Source: CAYHZL01 sp964361075 | Lineage (GTDB): Bacteria; Bacteroidota; Ignavibacteria; UBA10030; UBA8401 | NCBI GenBank assembly: GCA_964361075.1 | Contig: CAYHZL010000054.1 | Coordinates: forward strand, 1 to 18,310 | Reading direction: 5' to 3' | DNA length: 18,310 nucleotides | Part shown: one piece after another, positions 14,221 to 18,310 of the stretch | Position numbering within the stretch: position 1 is the first letter of the stretch | Layout of the letters: every line of letters begins with the position of its first letter | Translations under genes and position numbers: made by a program | The notes under the pieces: model-generated | Database searches by the model: none | Seen by the model: only the letters and a program-made list of their open reading frames with translations | Told to the model about the DNA's origin: nothing

Positions 14221-15084
14221 TTAAGGATTAGGGAAGTTCTTTGTTTTAAGTTCGCGAAAATTTCCCGGTGCTTCAGCATCGCCAGCCAAAAACATCTTTA
14301 CCGGACCGATCCCTTTTGCAAGCCATAATCTTGCCGTTACACCGCCGGCAACTTGCGCTGTTCCGACTTTTGCAACACGGGAAATAACTAAATAGTAGGT
14401 GGAGTAGTATGTTGTACCATTTACCGTAACATCAACTTTGCTGTCCCATTTTCCGGTAATCGTCAAATCGATTGTCGTCGGAGCTAATGGATTTGAATAA
14501 CTGATATAACTCTGTTGGAACGATGTGAACTCTCCGCCAATACCTGCTTTAGGAGAAGCAAGCTTAATGAACCGGAGTGAATCTGATCTTATTGTTGTGT
14601 CGGTCGCAGATTTTGTAATTCTCGAACTTCTAAAGAAAAGTCCCAGGTTTGTCATATAATAATAATCAGTTGTGGCTGTATCATAGTATGCAAAAATAGG
14701 AGTGAATTTTTTTACTGAACCTGCTGGGATTAAAGGTGGAGCAATCAATGTTGTATCATATATTAATGATGCAGATGTTTTTCCGCCATTATTGGCAGAT
14801 ATCAAACCGCCATATGTTGCACCAAAAATCGCAGAAAACGGAGTATTGCCCCCAAGTGTCCATGAGTTACTATAAAAAGCACTTGTTCCTGCTATTGGTG
14901 TCTCTGTATCTTGGTTAGTGAAATATCCTGAATAATCAAAACGATGTGTCGCAATTAACGGAAACACATCATTTGGTACGGTTTTGTCTACTGGTGTAAC
15001 TACCGCATCATCTTTTTTGCATCCGTTAAATGCCAACATTGCAATCAACATTGCTGCACCAAAAACGTATAATGTTTTTTTCAT
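14221..15084 (-). CDS. Predicted lipoprotein of unknown function
   Basis: A 287-residue lipoprotein. It has a short basic start (MKKT), a hydrophobic stretch and a lipobox ending in Cys22 (LAFNGCKKDD). The KKDD after the cysteine is common in exported lipoproteins of this group. The mature part is Thr/Ser/Tyr-rich and beta-strand-like, without a recognised domain. Visible are VTVNGTTYYSTYYLVISRVAKV near 225-245 and a closing ARLWLAKGIGPVKMF motif. That layout resembles lipoproteins with extracellular beta sandwiches. GGAGG lies 4 nt before the ATG. A promoter-like site lies at 15144-15172. The TonB-dependent receptor follows, so it may be the surface or periplasmic partner of that receptor, but it is not SusD-like. 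Confidence 0.8.
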   Translation of the reverse strand: MKKTLYVFGAAMLIAMLAFNGCKKDDAVVTPVDKTVPNDVFPLIATHRFDYSGYFTNQDTETPIAGTSAFYSNSWTLGGNTPFSAIFGATYGGLISANNGGKTSASLIYDTTLIAPPLIPAGSVKKFTPIFAYYDTATTDYYYMTNLGLFFRSSRITKSATDTTIRSDSLRFIKLASPKAGIGGEFTSFQQSYISYSNPLAPTTIDLTITGKWDSKVDVTVNGTTYYSTYYLVISRVAKVGTAQVAGGVTARLWLAKGIGPVKMFLAGDAEAPGNFRELKTKNFPNP

Positions 15085-15143
15085 TGTACCTCCAAAAAAT
15101 TAATAAGTAAGTAAATAGTGGATTGTCCTTGAAAACGTGGATA

Positions 15144-15172
15144 AGTTTAGCAAATGGATTCTTGAAAGTCAA
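15144..15172 (-). promoter_or_regulatory. Sigma-70-like promoter of the lipoprotein-TonB receptor operon
   Basis: On the minus strand TTGACT (15167-15172) and TAAACT (15144-15149) are separated by exactly 17 bp. The start point would be near 15137, with a leader of about 53 nt that contains the GGAGG at 15089-15093. Confidence 0.55.
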
Positions 15173-15176
15173 GTGT

Positions 15177-15368
15177 TGATAAATAATTTCTGATATTTCT
15201 TGTAACTACCCAGCGTGCTTTTAAAGTCATGCCATGAGTTACTTTTTTATTCGCCGCGGCGAATAAAACATACAACATTCACAAAAACCTTAGACAAATC
15301 CCGAAGGGATGGCTTAGCCACTCATGGCATGACTGAGTAGATATGATAAATAATTTCTGATATTTCTT
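15177..15368. repeat. Perfect 25-bp direct repeat flanking a 142-bp palindromic insertion
   Basis: Identical 25-bp copies lie at 15177-15201 and 15344-15368. Between them is a 142-bp segment with imperfect terminal inverted repeats (GTAACTACCCAG at the left, CTGAGTAGATA at the right). Inside are a perfect 14-bp inverted repeat GTCATGCCATGAGT/ACTCATGGCATGAC (15226-15239, 15320-15333) and a perfect 24-bp palindrome at 15245-15268 (core CGCCGCGGCG). It separates the two divergent promoters. The form is MITE-like, but 25 bp is long for a target duplication. Confidence 0.65.
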
Positions 15369-15369
15369 T

Positions 15370-15398
15370 TTGCTTTTATGGACTTTGTTTATCATATT
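15370..15398 (+). promoter_or_regulatory. Promoter candidate for fadL-SGNH operon
   Basis: TTGCTT (15370-15375), a 17-bp spacer and CATATT (15393-15398). The -10 is weak, but the -35 equals those at 7642 and 10633. It begins 2 bp after the second direct-repeat copy. It supports the GTG start at 15424, because the longer frame would begin inside this promoter. Confidence 0.4.
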
Positions 15399-15413
15399 CA
15401 ACATCACTAAAAT

Positions 15414-15417
15414 GGAG
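15414..15417 (+). promoter_or_regulatory. Ribosome-binding site fixing the FadL start
   Basis: GGAG lies 6 nt before the GTG at 15424. The in-frame ATG at 15412 overlaps it. Confidence 0.7.
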
Positions 15418-15423
15418 ATCATC

Positions 15424-16650
15424 GTGCAAAAAATATTCTACTCCTCAGCAAAAATTTTTATAGCTGCACTTCTCATGGCAACACTCGCGCATGCAGGCGG
15501 ATTTCAATTAAATGAACATGGCGCGCGCGCCATGGCGCAAGGAGGCGCATTTGCTGCCCGTGCGTACGACGCATCCGCAGTCTATTTTAATCCGGCAGGC
15601 TTGGCATTCCAAAACCGCAATTCGATCTATCTTGGTTCAACATTCATCGCTCCTGAAATAGATTTTTATGGACCATCGAATCTTGGCTCAAACAAAAAAA
15701 CTTCGATGAAGAGCCAACTCTTCACCCCGATCAACGCGTACGTAAAGTACGGCATCACAGAGGATATTCATTTTGGATTTGGTGTCTATAATGCGTTCGG
15801 ACTTGGAACGGAATGGGACCCGGCATGGGATGGACGAAGGATCAGCATAAAAGCCGATCTCAAAACTTTTTATTTCTCTCCTACGCTTGCGTATAAAATA
15901 AGCGATCAACTTTCTGTCGGCGCGGGAATTAATATCGTTACGGGAAGCGTAACACTTCAACAAGAAGTTGCGAGTGTTCCCGTCGGCCCAAAGCCGCCGA
16001 TTGTTGATCTGAAACTTTCCGGAAATAATTTTGGATTCAATCTTGGCGCACTGTATAAATTTTCTCAGACTGCTTCACTTGGTGTTTCGTATCGAAGCGG
16101 AACAAAGATTGAAGGAACCGGAACTGCGACCTTTACGCCGAATTATCCTCAGCTCAACCTCCCCGAAGGAGATATCAGTGGAAACTTAGAATTACCGTCA
16201 ACAATGTATATCGGGGTGGCTATGAGCCCGATGGACAATCTTGAGCTGGAAGTTGATTACCAATATGTCGGGTGGGCAAGTTTCAAAGAATTGAAAATTG
16301 ATTTTAAGAAAGACAAGTCATCAACAATTCAACCGAAGAATTATGAGAACACGTATATCTTTCGTATTGGCGGAGAGTACTCTATGGGTGAATTGAAACT
16401 GCGAGGAGGATATCTGTTCGATAATTCCCCTGTTCAACAAAAATATGTTGACCCAATCCTTCCTGATGCGGATCGTCATGGATGGAATATCGGAGTTGGA
16501 TATCAGATTTCAGAGAATCTGACAGTTGATGCTGCATATTTTTTCTTAAAAATAAATCAGAACACGGTAACGAACACAGTAACCGCATTTGACGGAACGT
16601 ATAATTCAATCGCGAATTTATTTGCATTGAATATTGGCTATTCATTTTAA
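15424..16650 (+). CDS. FadL/TodX (OMPP1) family outer-membrane transporter
   Basis: A 408-residue outer-membrane barrel for uptake of hydrophobic compounds, classically long-chain fatty acids or aromatic hydrocarbons. From the GTG at 15424: signal peptide 1-24 (ending AHA-GG), then the family N-terminus GGFQLNEHGARAMAQGGAFAA at 25-45 and the NPAG signature at 56-59. Repeated amphipathic beta strands follow, for example GVYNAFGLGTEWDP, LSVGAGINIV, LELEVDYQYVGW and WNIGVGYQISENL, ending in LNIGYSF with terminal Phe. The longest frame (15370) adds 18 residues that do not fit a signal peptide and overlap a promoter-like site. It is followed after 18 bp by an SGNH-hydrolase lipoprotein, suggesting that acyl products released at the surface are the cargo. 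The exact substrate is unknown. Confidence 0.9.
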   Translation: MQKIFYSSAKIFIAALLMATLAHAGGFQLNEHGARAMAQGGAFAARAYDASAVYFNPAGLAFQNRNSIYLGSTFIAPEIDFYGPSNLGSNKKTSMKSQLFTPINAYVKYGITEDIHFGFGVYNAFGLGTEWDPAWDGRRISIKADLKTFYFSPTLAYKISDQLSVGAGINIVTGSVTLQQEVASVPVGPKPPIVDLKLSGNNFGFNLGALYKFSQTASLGVSYRSGTKIEGTGTATFTPNYPQLNLPEGDISGNLELPSTMYIGVAMSPMDNLELEVDYQYVGWASFKELKIDFKKDKSSTIQPKNYENTYIFRIGGEYSMGELKLRGGYLFDNSPVQQKYVDPILPDADRHGWNIGVGYQISENLTVDAAYFFLKINQNTVTNTVTAFDGTYNSIANLFALNIGYSF

Positions 16651-16668
16651 TTTAGAGGAATATTAACT

Positions 16669-18129
16669 ATGAAAAACTATATCGGAGTCTTAATACTTGT
16701 TGTTCTTGCCTTTGCTGGTTGCAAAGACAATGCCCCGTCGGGGATACCTGAACCGGGACTTGGCAATGTAACAGTAAACAAATATGTTTCCATCGGAAAC
16801 AGTTTAACAGCAGGATACCAAGCGGGTGGGTTATATGAGGATGGGCAAATCTACAGTTACCCTAATTTGATTGCGCAACAATTAAAAATTGCCGGCGCAC
16901 CGCTCGGAAAATTTGAACAGCCAATTTGGGGAAATCCCGGCTCACCTGATGCTTTTGGAAAGGCAGCTCGGGTTGAAATCCTCTCCTGGCCCGCCAGCGG
17001 ACCGGAGATCGGCTCAAGCGGAACAAAGGCCGGAGTAGCAACCAACTCTGCTCTTTCGCGACCGTATGACAATCTTGGAATACCGTTTGCTTATATTAAC
17101 GATTTTTTAGATACGGCGGACTTTGTTGTGAAAAGTGTACCTCTTCCTAAGATCTTCTTTTTACATGTGCTGAGAAATAAATCGTATGGAAATAGCATCT
17201 TCGATCAAGCAAGAAAAATTATACCAAAAGCAGACATCGTTACATTTTGGCTTGGCAATAACGACGTTCTTATATTCGCTATTTACGGCGGAGTAGCAGT
17301 TGTTGGTAATACGGTTGTTCCAATAGCTCCAACCCTTCCCGCAATATTTCAATCCCAATATGCACAAGCATTCGATTCACTGCGCGCTGCATTCCCAAAT
17401 GCAAAGATCATTACCGGTAACATTCCCGATGTTCGTTCGATCCCGCATTTCACAACTGTTGGTCCCGCCGTCGCAGCAAATCTACAAGGTGCTTTTGCGA
17501 TCAGTTATCAAAAACATGGCAATACCGGCGTTGGCGATGGTTCCTCGTACTTAACAGAAGCAAATGCGCCGTTGTTACCATTAGGATCTGGACCGTATGT
17601 TGGGAAAATAGGTCAAGCCAGTGGACAATGGTATAAAGATAATAATATCACTCCTCCTGCGGGAATTGATACGACGAAAATGTTCGGACTCGACTACCGC
17701 AATCCAATACCAGACGCATTAATATTAGATTCTTTGGAACTTGCAATGGCAGGAGCGGCAGTAACATCGTATAACCAAACCATTGCAGCAGTAACAACTG
17801 CAAAGGGATCCGCACTTTTTGATGTGAACAGTTTTTTTAATGGTATAAAAAAGAATGGATTAAAGATTGGCGGAGAAACTTTCACCACTGATTATCTCTC
17901 GGGCGGATTATTCAGTCTGGATGGAATTCATCCTTCTTATAAAGGTGCGGGAATTGTTTCAAATGAATTTATCAAGACAATGAATACAAAATTCGGTATG
18001 AATGTTCCCCAAGTGGATATTTCACGGCTACCGGGAATTCCCGCTCCTTTAGGTAAATATGCGAAGGGAGGTTTGCTGCCGCGGATCTCTACGAAGGATG
18101 CTCGAACAATGCTGAATATTTGGAAGTAA
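16669..18129 (+). CDS. SGNH/GDSL-family hydrolase lipoprotein
   Basis: A 486-residue lipoprotein esterase or lipase-like enzyme. The signal peptide ends in lipobox LAFAGC with Cys18. SGNH blocks are visible: block I VSIGNSLTAGY at 40-50 with nucleophile Ser45 (GNSL instead of GDSL), block III LGNND at 195-199, and block V DGIHPSYKG at 418-426 with Asp418 and His421. The large spacing between blocks III and V (about 220 residues) reflects an inserted region (about 265-350) seen in the longer members. The C-terminal 40 residues (PGIPAPLGKYAKGGLLPR) lie beyond the catalytic core. GAGGA lies upstream of the ATG, 18 bp after fadL, so the two form an operon with a terminator at 18158. Acyl-ester substrates are inferred; deacetylation of polysaccharide is an alternative. 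Confidence 0.88.
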   Translation: MKNYIGVLILVVLAFAGCKDNAPSGIPEPGLGNVTVNKYVSIGNSLTAGYQAGGLYEDGQIYSYPNLIAQQLKIAGAPLGKFEQPIWGNPGSPDAFGKAARVEILSWPASGPEIGSSGTKAGVATNSALSRPYDNLGIPFAYINDFLDTADFVVKSVPLPKIFFLHVLRNKSYGNSIFDQARKIIPKADIVTFWLGNNDVLIFAIYGGVAVVGNTVVPIAPTLPAIFQSQYAQAFDSLRAAFPNAKIITGNIPDVRSIPHFTTVGPAVAANLQGAFAISYQKHGNTGVGDGSSYLTEANAPLLPLGSGPYVGKIGQASGQWYKDNNITPPAGIDTTKMFGLDYRNPIPDALILDSLELAMAGAAVTSYNQTIAAVTTAKGSALFDVNSFFNGIKKNGLKIGGETFTTDYLSGGLFSLDGIHPSYKGAGIVSNEFIKTMNTKFGMNVPQVDISRLPGIPAPLGKYAKGGLLPRISTKDARTMLNIWK

Positions 18130-18157
18130 TAGTTTCTGTTTCTTGTTCTACAAAAAA

Positions 18158-18190
18158 AACTCCCGAAGATTTTTCGAGAGTTTTTGTTTT
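18158..18190 (+). terminator. Rho-independent terminator of the fadL-SGNH operon
   Basis: AACTC-C-CGAA (18158-18167) pairs with TTCG-A-GAGTT (18173-18182) around GATTT, with one internal mismatch. TTTGTTTT follows directly. The A-run on the left side would also let it work in the reverse direction. Confidence 0.75.
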
Positions 18191-18198
18191 AAAAGAAG

Positions 18199-18310
18199 TT
18201 GTAACTCCTCAGCGTTATTATTGATTCAAAAAATCCCTCCGCCAAAAAGACGGCGGACTTACAGCCTAACCCCCTTTTCAAGGGGGAATAAGAACGAGGA
18301 AATCCCCCTT
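18199..18310. repeat. Repeat-rich spacer with an element terminus and hairpins
   Basis: TTGTAACTCCTCAGCGT (18199-18215) matches the left end of the insertion at 15200-15216 at 15 of 17 positions. It is followed by hairpins TCCGCC/GGCGGA (18238-18243, 18252-18257) and CCCCCTT-TTC-AAGGGGG (18270-18286), and by another ATCCCCCTT at the window edge. No gene is visible; the window ends within the repeats. Confidence 0.5.

Noticed and set aside
11719..15084. SusC/SusD-type polysaccharide utilisation pair
   Set aside because: The receptor has a carboxypeptidase-regulatory-like domain, but the lipoprotein is only 287 residues and shows no TPR-rich SusD pattern.
15370..15423. 18-residue extension of the FadL protein
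   Set aside because: It starts inside a promoter-like site, and GGAG points to the GTG at 15424.

Overview
The window looks like a chromosomal segment of a Gram-negative member of the Bacteroidota/Chlorobiota group, and the class Ignavibacteria or a close relative is my best guess. The grounds are a TonB-dependent receptor with an N-terminal carboxypeptidase-regulatory-like domain, outer-membrane barrels ending in Phe, two lipoproteins, a secreted DUF1343/NamZ protein, modest G+C, and intergenic spaces crowded with short palindromic repeats. I recognise no plasmid, phage or full-length transposase genes. All taxonomic statements are inference.

Layout. (1) Positions 56-1964, minus strand: a tight operon coding for a four-helix membrane protein, an 86-residue conserved protein, type II 3-dehydroquinate dehydratase (aroQ) and a HAD phosphatase. 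A promoter-like site and a hairpin terminator lie just upstream. (2) 2203-3453, minus: secreted DUF1343/NamZ-type muramidase. (3) 3552-5419, minus: a visibly AT-richer two-gene cassette. A PIN nuclease-GNAT acetyltransferase-PUA-like fusion overlaps a stand-alone ASCH protein by 4 bp, and an inverted repeat lies upstream. This is the best candidate for an undescribed system. (4) 5563-7594, minus: an operon of a 140-residue unknown, a 74-residue two-helix membrane protein and glutamate dehydrogenase. The dehydrogenase carries an unusual Lys/Arg-rich N-terminal tail. (5) 7718-8680, plus: a cytoplasmic TPR protein. (6) 8856-10439, minus: a DEAD-box RNA helicase. (7) 10440-10870: a repeat-rich gap holding a 140-bp MITE with perfect terminal repeats, inserted in the leader of the next gene. 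(8) 10871-11638, plus: a secreted TPR protein. (9) 11719-15084, minus: a lipoprotein followed by a TonB-dependent receptor. (10) 15424-18129, plus: a FadL-type outer-membrane transporter followed by an SGNH/GDSL hydrolase lipoprotein, closed by a good terminator.

The two envelope units in regions 9 and 10 diverge from one 300-bp spacer. That spacer contains a palindromic insertion flanked by a perfect 25-bp direct repeat. The FadL/SGNH pair plausibly acts together: the surface esterase releases acyl products and the barrel imports them. Several upstream regions carry sigma-70-like boxes with exactly 17-bp spacing, and three use a TTGCTT -35.

Starts were moved inward from the longest frame for the HAD protein, the four-helix membrane protein, GDH, the TonB receptor and FadL. 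Shine-Dalgarno placement, a terminator or a promoter-like site argued for the shorter form in each case.
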